Below, in pieces: positions 43,540 through 53,189 of a DNA stretch of 60,543 bases. This DNA comes from Bacteroidales bacterium (lineage in GTDB: Bacteria > Bacteroidota > Bacteroidia > Bacteroidales > UBA4181), in NCBI GenBank assembly GCA_031275285.1, contig JAISOY010000063.1:1-60543 (forward strand). The letters run 5' to 3'. Every line of letters begins with the position of its first letter. Within the stretch, counting starts at the first letter, position 1. The position numbers and the translations under genes are program-made. A model generated the notes under the pieces. That model did no database searches and was not told where the DNA came from. It worked only from the letters and a program-made list of their open reading frames with translations.

Positions 43540-44333
43540 TGTATATAATTACCACATACATTTTTCGTATTGTTCTATTCTTTACCTTTTTCTTGATCAC
43601 ATATACTTCATCTGTAAAAGCACAGCGTGATTACAAATATAAGTTCATATCAAGGGTAATAGATGACAGCACCGGAATAGCTATCAAAGATTGCCATATC
43701 ATAAACAAAACCCAGCATATGGGGACCATCAGTAATGAATTCGGAAGCTTTACGATTACTGCCAATCTAAAAGATAGTATTCAATTTACAGCCATCGGTT
43801 ATGAAAAACTAGTCATTGTTGCAACTGACTCTATGTACACCAATAACCGGATTGTTCGCCTAAAGCCAAAAATTTACGATATAAATGTAGTTGATATCGG
43901 GCTTTTTTCGACTTACGACCGTTTTAAACAAGATGTTATGGGGCTTGAGCTGAAAAAACCCAGTCTTCTTGAGATCGATCCGATCAACAAATTTGAAGTA
44001 TATACACCACCCTTACCAGGACAAGGAGGTATCAATGTTCCTTTTACCATAAGTCCTATTACTTATTTCTATAACCTATGGAGCAAAGAAGGAAAAAACC
44101 AGCGACGTTACCAGAGTATTATCAACAAAACAGCCGAACATATAATCATTGCTGAAAAATTCAACGGAGATATTGTTGGCCAGCTAACCGGGTTAAAGGA
44201 TGACGAACTGATAGCATTCATGTCATATTGTTTTTTCACCAAAGAATACCTCCTTTATGCATCACAGGGAGAGATCAATCGGGAAATAATGAAAAAATAC
44301 AAACAATACATGGAAGAAAAAGATGAAAAGTAA
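43539..44333 (+). CDS. Exported carboxypeptidase-like regulatory-domain protein
   Basis: 264 residues with a signal peptide ending at VKAQR. Residues about 35-110 form a carboxypeptidase-D-like regulatory beta-sandwich (KYKFISRVIDDSTGIAI, NEFGSFTI, IGYEKLVIV), as found on many Bacteroidetes envelope proteins. The rest (to residue 264) has no domain I know and ends in a charged tail. It is translationally coupled to nspC, perhaps only by packing. Probably periplasmic; function unknown. Confidence 0.8.
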   Translation: MYIITTYIFRIVLFFTFFLITYTSSVKAQRDYKYKFISRVIDDSTGIAIKDCHIINKTQHMGTISNEFGSFTITANLKDSIQFTAIGYEKLVIVATDSMYTNNRIVRLKPKIYDINVVDIGLFSTYDRFKQDVMGLELKKPSLLEIDPINKFEVYTPPLPGQGGINVPFTISPITYFYNLWSKEGKNQRRYQSIINKTAEHIIIAEKFNGDIVGQLTGLKDDELIAFMSYCFFTKEYLLYASQGEINREIMKKYKQYMEEKDEK

Positions 44334-44377
44334 CCTATTAAGTAATACGATTATAAAATAATGACATATTTTATAAT

Positions 44378-44434
44378 CGTAATCAATTTGATCAATGCGA
44401 TTTAAGAAAACAATAAATAGCACTGAGTGCTTAA
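44378..44434 (+). repeat. 57-bp dispersed repeat, copy 2
   Basis: The intergenic repeat in forward orientation, ending GTGCTTAA 13 bases before the next start codon (ATG 44448). It matches copy 4 (59062-59118) at 53 of 57 positions without gaps, and contains the palindrome AGCACTGAGTGCT. Confidence 0.9.
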
Positions 44435-44447
44435 AGTCTTTCTGTTT

Positions 44448-45746
44448 ATGATCTCATTAAAACAACGATCATCCTTTAATAAAGTATTATTCATTTTATT
44501 ATGTTTTTTAATAAATCCGTATCTGCTTCGGGCATATCAGTTCGAATTGTGGATCCAGACCCTGGATAACACTCCTGTATTTATGGCCGGATATTATGGT
44601 GAACAGATCTTTATTGTTGATTCCGCCCTGTCAGATACACATGGAAAGGTTTTATTCATGGATGACCAGGAGCTACACCCTGGGATTTACACCATGGTGG
44701 TTCCGGGCAAATTAAGCTATGATTTTTTAGTAGGGGAAAAACAGGAATTAAAAATTACATTGAATCCTGATACCGGAGAAGAAATAATTACTGGAAATGC
44801 TGAATCGATGGCTTTTGCTACAATTCATTCACCTGGTATTTCCGATCAACAGAAAAAAACACTCCGGCAACAATTTATAGAACAATATCCTGAAACATTT
44901 CTGGCAACGTATCTTAAAGCAATATCACCTATTCACGGAGAAATTGCAGTATCAAGCGATAGCACCTATTTGCCGGTCAATCCGGCCTATCGATATCAGA
45001 AAAAACATTTTTTCGATAATATGGATTTATCCGATATCAGATTACTACACACTCCTTTGTATCATGAAACCATACAGTTTTACTTTACCCAATTTATTAC
45101 CCAAAAAACCGATTCCCTGATTCCTGTTGCATACAGAATGCTTGAAAAAGCCTCAGGTAATTATGAGACTTTCTTTTATATGTCCGATTTTCTGATTGAT
45201 TTTAGCTTAAGGCACAAAATTGATGGTATTAACCGGTTACATAGCTTTTTATTACACAACCGTTATATGTTAGGATCAAAAGCTATCCCTTTGTTACCTG
45301 TTAAATCCAGAAATATAAATTTTAAGATCCCAAATGAAAACATATTGAAAGAGAGGTTAAGGTCTATGCACCTTTTCGACAAAGAAGGCCAGTCTTTTGA
45401 ATTATCATCCGTTAAAAAAAAATACCGGATACTTTTCTTTTGGAATTCTATTTGTCCCAGATGTTTATCTGATGTTTCAAGATGGCAGCAAGTGTTGAAT
45501 AAATACCGGTCCAAATCATGTTTTGGTATCGCTGTAAACACATATACTTCTGTACTACAACCGGAGAACCGCATCCTGGACTATGATCCTATTTGCGTGA
45601 ATGTCTCTATTGATGATACGCCACAATCGGAACGGATTTTCTTCACCAATTATTATTCAAAAATTATAGTCATTGATTCTGATGATAATGTAATTGGTAT
45701 TTTTTGTTCATCAGCAGCGCTGGATAATTTTTTAAGCAAGATATAA
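44448..45746 (+). CDS. Exported thioredoxin-like protein (DUF5106/DUF4369-like architecture)
   Basis: 432 residues from MISLKQRSSF (ATG 44448); a GTG further up lies inside the repeat. A signal segment ends near LLRAYQ. The N-terminal part resembles the beta-domain of DUF4369-type proteins (FMAGYYGEQIFIVDSALSD); the middle is helical; the last 130 residues are a thioredoxin-like fold with FFWNSICPRCLSDV, a CxxC (CPRC) redox site. Such proteins are thiol-disulfide factors of the periplasm or outer membrane. No partner gene is apparent. Confidence 0.8.
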   Translation: MISLKQRSSFNKVLFILLCFLINPYLLRAYQFELWIQTLDNTPVFMAGYYGEQIFIVDSALSDTHGKVLFMDDQELHPGIYTMVVPGKLSYDFLVGEKQELKITLNPDTGEEIITGNAESMAFATIHSPGISDQQKKTLRQQFIEQYPETFLATYLKAISPIHGEIAVSSDSTYLPVNPAYRYQKKHFFDNMDLSDIRLLHTPLYHETIQFYFTQFITQKTDSLIPVAYRMLEKASGNYETFFYMSDFLIDFSLRHKIDGINRLHSFLLHNRYMLGSKAIPLLPVKSRNINFKIPNENILKERLRSMHLFDKEGQSFELSSVKKKYRILFFWNSICPRCLSDVSRWQQVLNKYRSKSCFGIAVNTYTSVLQPENRILDYDPICVNVSIDDTPQSERIFFTNYYSKIIVIDSDDNVIGIFCSSAALDNFLSKI

Positions 45747-45780
45747 GTAATACCCAAAAATTAATGTCGCATTTTTAAAG

Positions 45781-45837
45781 CGTAATCTACTCAATCAATG
45801 ATTCTTAAAGAAATATTAGATAGCACTGAATGCTTAA
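45781..45837 (+). repeat. 57-bp dispersed repeat, copy 3 (diverged)
   Basis: Same length, about 43 of 57 matches to copy 2; CGTAATC, ATCAATG and TAGCACTGAATGCTTAA are kept. It fills the gap between two convergent genes, ending one base before the permease stop codon. Confidence 0.75.
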
Positions 45838-45838
45838 A

Positions 45839-47056
45839 TCAGTCAATATATTTCTTCACAAAATATTTTACGGGAAAATAGATTGTTAACAAGCTGATAC
45901 AGATCACAGCAAAGAACACCATCACAAAATCCTGCCAACGAAGAGCAACAGGGTATGCATCAATAATAAACGCCCCTGAAGTGGATAAAGGGACAAATCC
46001 AAATCTCATTTGCAGATAACACAATAATATCCCCAGTAACAAGCCAACCATTGTTCCGGCAAGAACGATAATCCATCCCTGGATAATAAAGATCCGCCCT
46101 ATCAATTGTTTATCTGCACCTAATCCCTGAATGATGAATATATCCCTTTTCTTTTCGATCATCAGCATAGAAAGGGAACTAACCACATTAAAGGAGGCGA
46201 TCAACAAAACAAAAGCCAGGATCATGAATCCGACCCATTTTTCAAATTTCAGAACCCGGTAATAAAATTCTTTTTGCTGATAGGCCGTTTTTACTTCAAA
46301 CTGGGTACCGAATTTCATAGCAATCCTTTTCTGTACATTTTCAACATCCGCACCCGGTTTAACTTTTATTTCAATAGCTCCGACTATACTGTCATTCTCC
46401 AATAAATCACGGGCAAATGATAGCGGCACCAGTAAATAATTGACATCAATTTCTTCATCTACGGAAAATACACCGGAAGGATATATATACAATCTGTCAT
46501 TAACAGCTTTTTCCGGATTAATTGAGACAGTACCCGTATTACGTATAGCAAAAAAACGGATAGGCGTGATAAAATGCAATCCGATATGCAGTTTAGCAGC
46601 CATACCTGCGCCAACAACAGCCTGTGGATTTTCATTGATCCAAAGCTGGTATTTCCCATCCAATATCATTTGATCAATTCCTGTTACCTCCTGATATTGG
46701 TCATCAACTCCCTTTACTACTGCAATTTCCTGTTGTTCTCCATATTGTACCAGTACATTTTCTTCTATGGTCTGTGAAAAGGCAAATATATCCGCATCTT
46801 CTTCCAGAAATTGTAATTTTTCAGCATCGATAACAAAACTTTTCCCTACCGATGCGGTAATTTTCAGATCCGGATCAAAATTACTGTATAATTTACGGGC
46901 CAAATCTTCAAACCCATTAAAAACCGACATTACGATCACCAGGGCCATGGTGCCTATAGCCACTCCAATTACGGATACCGCGGAAATAACATTAACAGCG
47001 TTATGTGATTTCTTAGCCAAGAGATAACGGCGGGCCACCAGGAAAGAAAAATTCAT
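45839..47056 (-). CDS. LolC/LolE-type ABC transporter permease
   Basis: 405 residues. The N-terminal motif ARRYLLAKKSHNAVNVIS with the first transmembrane helix (IGVAIGTMALVIVMSVFNGFE) is typical of LolC/E and FtsX-like permeases. A large periplasmic domain (about residues 45-270) is followed by three helices (GFMILAFVLLIASFNVVSSL and two more near the end). The family exports lipoproteins or other envelope substrates from the inner membrane with a LolD ATPase; that gene is not in the window. Its start is 420 bp from the V-ATPase operon, which runs the other way. Confidence 0.9.
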   Translation of the reverse strand: MNFSFLVARRYLLAKKSHNAVNVISAVSVIGVAIGTMALVIVMSVFNGFEDLARKLYSNFDPDLKITASVGKSFVIDAEKLQFLEEDADIFAFSQTIEENVLVQYGEQQEIAVVKGVDDQYQEVTGIDQMILDGKYQLWINENPQAVVGAGMAAKLHIGLHFITPIRFFAIRNTGTVSINPEKAVNDRLYIYPSGVFSVDEEIDVNYLLVPLSFARDLLENDSIVGAIEIKVKPGADVENVQKRIAMKFGTQFEVKTAYQQKEFYYRVLKFEKWVGFMILAFVLLIASFNVVSSLSMLMIEKKRDIFIIQGLGADKQLIGRIFIIQGWIIVLAGTMVGLLLGILLCYLQMRFGFVPLSTSGAFIIDAYPVALRWQDFVMVFFAVICISLLTIYFPVKYFVKKYID

Positions 47057-47476
47057 TCGGAAACAGTTTTGTTTGAGTACAAATCTATGGGTTTTTCTTT
47101 GTTTTATTATAAAAGATCACAAATTTTTATTCAAATACATACCGTTTGGTATCTTTTTTGTATTGAAATAAATAAATCTTCAATGAATCAGAACAAACAC
47201 TAATCATATAAAATATTAGTAATTAGTGTTTTAAAAATATAGCTTGTTCTTTCTATAAAAATCTCAGCAAATATCTGATTGACCACTTGGCTTTAACACA
47301 TCAAATACAATCTTAAATGACTGATTTAATAATAAATATATATTTTCTATACAGGAAGTAATAAAATAAAACATACTGCTTGGTATTTTTCATTTTTTTC
47401 TTACCTTGCAGACTTTATATACACCAAGAGATTTGACGATAATAATATCATTTTCAGCAATCAAAATATTGTAAAA
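47057..47476. other. Divergent intergenic region
   Basis: AT-rich gap of 420 bp between the permease and V-ATPase operon. TACCTTGC at 47402-47409 with TTGG 18 bp upstream is a weak promoter candidate for the ATPase genes. Several short A/T runs occur; no hairpin, RNA or coding frame is convincing. Confidence 0.5.
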
Positions 47477-48070
47477 ATGGAAAATAAGGTTCAAGAAATT
47501 ACAGAAAAAATTTATCAGGAAGGTGTCGAGAAAGGACAGGCCGAGGCCGAAAAAATCATCGAAAAGGCCAAAACAGAAAAAGAGGATATACTAAAAAAGG
47601 CCCGTCAGGATGCAGAAAAAATCATCACTGATGCCAAAAAGAATGCTGAAGAACTCAAGAAAAATACAGAGTCGGAATTGCAATTATATGCGGGCCGTGC
47701 TGTAGAAGCACTTAAAAGTGAAATCACCAATATGATCAACGATTCGATCATCGATTCCACTGTGAAAGAAACCGTAAATAGCGAATGGTTACAAAAGCTG
47801 ATGCTTACTTTAGCCACGGAATGGATATCCAAGGAAAATATTATCATTCAAACCTCCGATGCCGAAGCATTACAGAAATATTTTGCCAAACAGGCAAAAG
47901 AAATGCTCGATAAAGGGATAAAAATTGAGCAGGTGAATGGTAAAAAAGGAACATTTTCTATACAACCTGCTGATGGCAGCTATAAGGTCCAATTCGGAGA
48001 AGAAGAATTTGCCTCTTATTTTAAAGAGTTTCTTCGTCCTCAATTGGTGAAGATGTTGTTCAAACAATAA
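47477..48070 (+). CDS. V-type ATPase subunit E
   Basis: 197 residues. The first 90 form a long coiled coil rich in Glu/Lys/Ala (KGQAEAEKIIEKAKTEKEDI), followed by a compact domain with ATEWISKENIIIQTSDAEAL. This is the peripheral stalk of V/A-ATPases that joins the A/B head to the membrane subunit I. First gene of the operon; the product acts on the cytoplasmic side of the membrane. The usual partner stalk protein (G/H) is not seen. Confidence 0.88.
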   Translation: MENKVQEITEKIYQEGVEKGQAEAEKIIEKAKTEKEDILKKARQDAEKIITDAKKNAEELKKNTESELQLYAGRAVEALKSEITNMINDSIIDSTVKETVNSEWLQKLMLTLATEWISKENIIIQTSDAEALQKYFAKQAKEMLDKGIKIEQVNGKKGTFSIQPADGSYKVQFGEEEFASYFKEFLRPQLVKMLFKQ

Positions 48071-48134
48071 TTAACCTGAAAAACATTAACTTCATTTGAA
48101 GTTATTTTGTCAATTCAGTAATGGTTTGTCAAAT

Positions 48135-48965
48135 ATGAAATACTATTGTTTAATAGCCGGATTACCAGAAATCGAAATTGATGACAATAAATTGTCTATC
48201 AACATTTCCGATTTTAGGGAAGATTTGCGTTCTCAGTTATCAGATAAAGACAATCAATTAATTGATTTACTGTACACTCAGTATGACAATCAAAATCTAT
48301 TAAGATACCTGAATGATAAAGATGCTGAATTGGATACGCGGGGAAATCTGACTAAAGAAGAACTTGAGGAGGGCATACGTCTGATCAGTGAAGATGAGGA
48401 TCCGAAAAACAAGCATTTCCCACCATATTTTAAAACATTCATAGAGGAATTCAAAGAAACGCAAACCGCTGTTGAAAGTACGAGATGGGAAAACAGGATA
48501 TCCGAATTGTATTACCAATGGGCTATGCAGAATAAGAACAAATTCGTATCCAAATGGTTCGAGTTCAATCTGAATCTGAATAATATCCTTACAGCATATA
48601 CCTACCGGAAATATCAAATGGAAACTGAAGTGGTAGGTGATAATGAGGTAGCCCAATCCATCAGGGGTTCCAATCAACGTGACCTGGGGCTTACAGGAAC
48701 AATCGACAATCTGGAGGAGCTGCAACGCATTGCTGATGAAAGTGATTTATTTGAGCGGGAAAAAAAGATCGATTTGTTGAAATGGTCATGGTTGGACGAA
48801 GAAACCTTTTTTGAATATTTTACTATTGAGCGTATTTTTGCCTATGTCATCAAATTAGGGATCATTGAACGCTGGGCAAACCTGGATCATGAAGAAGGTA
48901 AGAAAATATTCAGAGAACTGATTAACCGATTGAAAGAGTCTGTGGTAAAAGAGCAGGAATTATAA
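48135..48965 (+). CDS. DUF2764 protein of the V-ATPase operon
   Basis: 276 residues from MKYYCLIAGLPEIEI (ATG 48135); an upstream in-frame start would add residues that do not fit the family. Mostly helical, with no transmembrane segment or signal peptide. DUF2764 genes are found with V-ATPase genes in Bacteroidetes and related phyla, so this is taken to be an ATPase component. By position and shape it may stand in for subunit C/d, which couples the rotor to the membrane ring; that equivalence is inference. Confidence 0.85.
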   Translation: MKYYCLIAGLPEIEIDDNKLSINISDFREDLRSQLSDKDNQLIDLLYTQYDNQNLLRYLNDKDAELDTRGNLTKEELEEGIRLISEDEDPKNKHFPPYFKTFIEEFKETQTAVESTRWENRISELYYQWAMQNKNKFVSKWFEFNLNLNNILTAYTYRKYQMETEVVGDNEVAQSIRGSNQRDLGLTGTIDNLEELQRIADESDLFEREKKIDLLKWSWLDEETFFEYFTIERIFAYVIKLGIIERWANLDHEEGKKIFRELINRLKESVVKEQEL

Positions 48966-48978
48966 GAAAAGAATACAC

Positions 48979-51357
48979 ATGCGGAAAACAGTCATCATAA
49001 TCTTATTAACCTTATGCGGATATTTATCTGCAAAAGATGTCGTTATCGAAAATCCGCCTTTCAGCGTAAGGACTGTGGAGCTTCTTGAAGTAGAAAAGAT
49101 CACCATCACCGATACGGCAACCATCCTTTCGATGAAGGTTTTTACAAATCCGAATTGGTGGATACGTGTTGCAAAGGAAAGCACCTATATAGAAGCCGGA
49201 TCGGTCAAGTATCCTGCACGGTATGCGGAAAACCTCACATTCGGGGAACAAACGTATTCGGATGACAAAGGCAACTATTCTTTTTCGCTGGTATTTCCGC
49301 CTATTGATAAAAAAACCGAATATGTCAACTTCAAATCAGACGGATGGATTATCTGGGACATAGAATTAAAACCTAAAAAGAAAAGGTCAATTACGCCTGT
49401 TCCGGAAGAGTTTGTCCGTGCGGCCCAAATAAAAGACGATAACAAACCTTTGGTCGCTCCTGCATGGAAGCAGGATACCGCTATATTTTCAGGCGTTTTT
49501 ATTGGCTATAAACCCGATCTGGGGTACAAGGTTAATGTTTATGTAGACAATATACTGACCGACAATCAGGAAGAATACAACACAGACGTAAATGCCGACG
49601 GCACATTCTCTTTTCCGGTTCCCATGATAGTAAGCACACAGGTATTGTTTCGCGTTACGTATCATAATGATGAGAAGATACGCCTGAACGACTATATATT
49701 ATTATCACCGGGTGAAAAGTCGGAGGTTTGCTTCCATCTGCCTCAATATTTCCGCAAAGATTCGAAATTACGGTATGATAAGGACGAAAACGCCCAATAT
49801 CTTTATTTTGCAGGTGCAAACGCCGAAATCAATAATCTGACTTTTTTGTTTGATTTTCCAAAACTTGTGCAAAACATTAACGCCATAAAACAGGATGCCG
49901 CTATTGCTAATATGTCTGCTTCAGAGTATAAAGATTATATTCTGAAGGTCAGGGATGAAGGGTTAGAACAAATTGCCGGTTCAAAACAACTGACCCAAAA
50001 AGCAAAAGCGTTCTTTTCATTGGAATTGAAATACACGGCTGCTGATCGACTCTATTGGACAGCAAGTGTTATTGAGGGCGCCTATAAAAAAGCACACGGT
50101 ATTGATTTCCAAGATCCTGTCCCGGACTCTGTCCGCCCTGTTTTAGATTCTGTTTTTTATTCATATTTAAGGGATCTGCCCCTCAATGACCCTGTTTCTT
50201 TGTATTTTCATACTTATGGAAGCATGGTTAATTCAACAAAATATATTGATATAAACAGAAAAAGAATTACGTTTTGGGCAGAAAACTTCCCGTTATTACT
50301 GGATGAAAATGTAGTTGACGACGAAGATATAGAAACCGCCAGACAAATAATAGCAGCCTCTCCGGCTTTTTGGGGCGCTGAACAGAGAAATGCTTATTCC
50401 GCTAAAGCCATCGAATTATTTAGAGAGATAGGAAGTTCAAAAAATCTAAATAGTGATCATTCGCAACAGGTATCAGCTTTTATCGAAAAATACGCCCAAA
50501 AGGAAATATCTTCTGAAGAAATCGGCGATCTTTTCCTTCAGATACATGAAATATTGTCTGCATTGCAAAAGGCTGAAGAAATAACGCAAGTCGAATATAC
50601 ATCATTTTACCAGCAATTGCCACAGCCACCCTCGCCGGATCAGGCTGTTCAAGAGGCTTTTTACGAAAAATACAATGAAACAGCCAACGAACTCAGCAAA
50701 TTGCATAAAGTGAGAAAACAGCAAAAAATGCTCGGCATCCAGGACGGATTCTTTTACGATTTGATGAAGGTTCAGTACCTGAGTAGTTCTTTTGAAGAAA
50801 ATACGCCCTTGTCAGAAAATGGTATTGAAGAACTGAAAAGCATGAAAGAACCGTTTTATGCGCAATACTTGTCGGAAAAAAACGAGCAGTTGATTGCACG
50901 TAACGAAAAGAACAGAGTCAAACAGAACTATCGTGTCCATGATGTTGCAGGAAAGGAAAAAGATGAACTTTTTGAATCCGTTATCGGAAAGGAAAAAGGT
51001 AAAGCGGTGTTTATCGACTTCTGGGCTACCTGGTGCGGCCCTTGCCGCAGCGCTAATGTACAGTTTACGCCGGTAAAAGACACATTCGACCCCGATAAAG
51101 TAGCTTTTGTGTATCTTACCAATGAGTCATCACCTGAAGTAACCTGGCAAAACATGATTCCCGATTTGTCGGGCGAGCATTACCGCCTCACCAGTGCACA
51201 GTACGATTATCTCAAACAAAGGCTGGATGTTCAGTTCAACGGAATTCCTTCATATCTGATTCTTGACAGAAGCGGAAACAAATCTTTTTTTACGACAGGA
51301 TTTCCCGGCGCCAACGAAATGAAGAATAAAATTAACGAAGCTTTAAATAAAAACTGA
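48979..51357 (+). CDS. Large exported thioredoxin-domain protein inside the V-ATPase operon
   Basis: 792 residues. Signal peptide ends at LSAKD. About 130-residue N-terminal beta-domain (FPPIDKKTEYVNF, WIIWDIEL), a second beta-domain with a carboxypeptidase-like feel, a long helical middle, and a C-terminal thioredoxin fold with VFIDFWATWCGPCRSANVQF (CGPC) and GIPSYLILDRSGN. It resembles TlpA-like redox proteins of Bacteroidetes that act in the periplasm. It starts 13 bp after DUF2764 and ends 34 bp before subunit A, so it is transcribed with the ATPase. It has no known part in that enzyme. Confidence 0.88.
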   Translation: MRKTVIIILLTLCGYLSAKDVVIENPPFSVRTVELLEVEKITITDTATILSMKVFTNPNWWIRVAKESTYIEAGSVKYPARYAENLTFGEQTYSDDKGNYSFSLVFPPIDKKTEYVNFKSDGWIIWDIELKPKKKRSITPVPEEFVRAAQIKDDNKPLVAPAWKQDTAIFSGVFIGYKPDLGYKVNVYVDNILTDNQEEYNTDVNADGTFSFPVPMIVSTQVLFRVTYHNDEKIRLNDYILLSPGEKSEVCFHLPQYFRKDSKLRYDKDENAQYLYFAGANAEINNLTFLFDFPKLVQNINAIKQDAAIANMSASEYKDYILKVRDEGLEQIAGSKQLTQKAKAFFSLELKYTAADRLYWTASVIEGAYKKAHGIDFQDPVPDSVRPVLDSVFYSYLRDLPLNDPVSLYFHTYGSMVNSTKYIDINRKRITFWAENFPLLLDENVVDDEDIETARQIIAASPAFWGAEQRNAYSAKAIELFREIGSSKNLNSDHSQQVSAFIEKYAQKEISSEEIGDLFLQIHEILSALQKAEEITQVEYTSFYQQLPQPPSPDQAVQEAFYEKYNETANELSKLHKVRKQQKMLGIQDGFFYDLMKVQYLSSSFEENTPLSENGIEELKSMKEPFYAQYLSEKNEQLIARNEKNRVKQNYRVHDVAGKEKDELFESVIGKEKGKAVFIDFWATWCGPCRSANVQFTPVKDTFDPDKVAFVYLTNESSPEVTWQNMIPDLSGEHYRLTSAQYDYLKQRLDVQFNGIPSYLILDRSGNKSFFTTGFPGANEMKNKINEALNKN

Positions 51358-51391
51358 TATTCGTTCAAACGAAATAAATAAAATAGCAAAA

Positions 51392-53146
51392 ATGGCAACA
51401 AAAGGAATTGTGAAAGGAATTGTGTCCAATCTGGTTACGGTTGAAGCAGACGGACCTGTGTTGCAAAACGAAATATGTTATATCCATACAGGCGGGGATA
51501 GACTGATGGCCGAAGTAATTAAGGTAATCGGTAAAAACGCCTTTGTACAGGTATATGAAAGTACACGGGGATTAAAAGTCGGTGCTGAAACTGAATTTGC
51601 CGGACACATGCTTGAAGTAACCCTGGGACCCGGTCTTTTATCCAAAAATTATGATGGTCTGCAAAACGATCTTGATAAGATGGAAGGTACGTTCCTGAAA
51701 CGAGGAGATTACACCTTTCCGCTGGATGAGAAGAAAGTATGGGATTTTAAGCCTCTTGCCCAGAAAGGAGATACTGTTAAAGCCGGAAGCTGGATCGGGG
51801 AGGTAGATGAAAACCTGCAACCACATAAAATAATGGTACCTTTTGTTTTGGAGGGAACTTATACCATCAAAAAAATAGCGGAAGCTGGGCAATATACTAT
51901 TTATGATAAAATAGCCACGATCACCGACGGGTCCGGAAAAGACATCGAGTTGGATATGGTTCAGAAATGGCCGGTCCGTAAGGCTATTACCGTATATAAA
52001 GATAAACCCCGTCCGTTCAAATTACTCGAGACAGGTGTCCGCGTTATTGATACCGCCAATCCTATTGTTGAAGGCGGAACAGGTTTTATTCCGGGAGCTT
52101 TCGGCACAGGAAAAACTGTGTTACAACATGCCATTTCCAAACAAGCCGAAGCGGATATAGTGATTATGGCTGCTTGCGGTGAACGTGCCAATGAAGTAGT
52201 GGAAATTTTCGCCGAATTCCCGCATCTCGAAGATCCTCATACCGGTCGTAAATTGATGGAACGTACCATTATTGTTGCCAATACATCTAACATGCCTGTA
52301 GCTGCCCGTGAAGCATCAGTATATACAGCAATGACTATTGGGGAATATTACCGCAGTATGGGATTGAAGGTTTTACTGATGGCGGACTCAACATCCCGTT
52401 GGGCACAGGCCTTGCGTGAAATGTCCAACCGTCTGGAAGAATTACCGGGTCCCGACGCCTTCCCGATGGACTTATCGGCCATCATTTCCAATTTTTACGG
52501 AAGGGCCGGCTATGTAATTCTGGACAATGATCAAACAGGCTCCATCACATTTATCGGAACGGTATCTCCGGCCGGAGGTAATCTGAAAGAACCTGTAACC
52601 GAAAACACACAAAAAGTAGCCCGTTGCTTCTACGCACTGGAGCAAGACCGCGCCGATAAAAAAAGATACCCTGCAGTAAACCCTATTGACAGTTACTCAA
52701 AATATCTTGAATATCCCGAATTCTCGGAATATATCAGGGAACGGATATCATCTGACTGGATCGGAAAAGTCAATGAACTGAAAACACGCATGCAACGTGG
52801 AAAGGAAATCGCCGAACAGATCAATATCCTCGGAGATGACGGTGTTCCTGTTAGTTACCACATTACTTACTGGAAATCGGAATTAATCGATTTTGTCATA
52901 CTCCAACAGGATGCATTCGACAAGATCGATTCGATAACCTCTATTGAACGTCAGAAATACATGCTCGAATTGATCATGCGCATTTGTCATGCTGATTTTG
53001 AATTTTCATCATTTACCGATGTAATGGATCATTTTAAAAAAATGATCAACGTCTGCAAACAAATGAACTATTCCGAATTCAAATCAGATGAATTTGATGC
53101 CTTCGAAAAGGAATTACATGCATTGGTTAACGAAAAAGCAGTATAA
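51392..53146 (+). CDS. ntpA: V-type ATPase subunit A (catalytic)
   Basis: 584 residues, full length. The non-homologous region and the P-loop GAFGTGKTVLQH (about residue 236) are present, with ACGERANEVVEIF and the catalytic-type SRWAQALREMSNRLEE further on. It binds and hydrolyses ATP in the A3B3 head, driving rotation. The first part of a tight block A-B-D-I-K; 43 bp separate it from subunit B. In the fast-turning direction this family pumps ions, in reverse it makes ATP. Confidence 0.97.
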   Translation: MATKGIVKGIVSNLVTVEADGPVLQNEICYIHTGGDRLMAEVIKVIGKNAFVQVYESTRGLKVGAETEFAGHMLEVTLGPGLLSKNYDGLQNDLDKMEGTFLKRGDYTFPLDEKKVWDFKPLAQKGDTVKAGSWIGEVDENLQPHKIMVPFVLEGTYTIKKIAEAGQYTIYDKIATITDGSGKDIELDMVQKWPVRKAITVYKDKPRPFKLLETGVRVIDTANPIVEGGTGFIPGAFGTGKTVLQHAISKQAEADIVIMAACGERANEVVEIFAEFPHLEDPHTGRKLMERTIIVANTSNMPVAAREASVYTAMTIGEYYRSMGLKVLLMADSTSRWAQALREMSNRLEELPGPDAFPMDLSAIISNFYGRAGYVILDNDQTGSITFIGTVSPAGGNLKEPVTENTQKVARCFYALEQDRADKKRYPAVNPIDSYSKYLEYPEFSEYIRERISSDWIGKVNELKTRMQRGKEIAEQINILGDDGVPVSYHITYWKSELIDFVILQQDAFDKIDSITSIERQKYMLELIMRICHADFEFSSFTDVMDHFKKMINVCKQMNYSEFKSDEFDAFEKELHALVNEKAV

Positions 53147-53189
53147 AACACACCATTCATAGTCATAAAAAGAATTAATACCGATTGAC

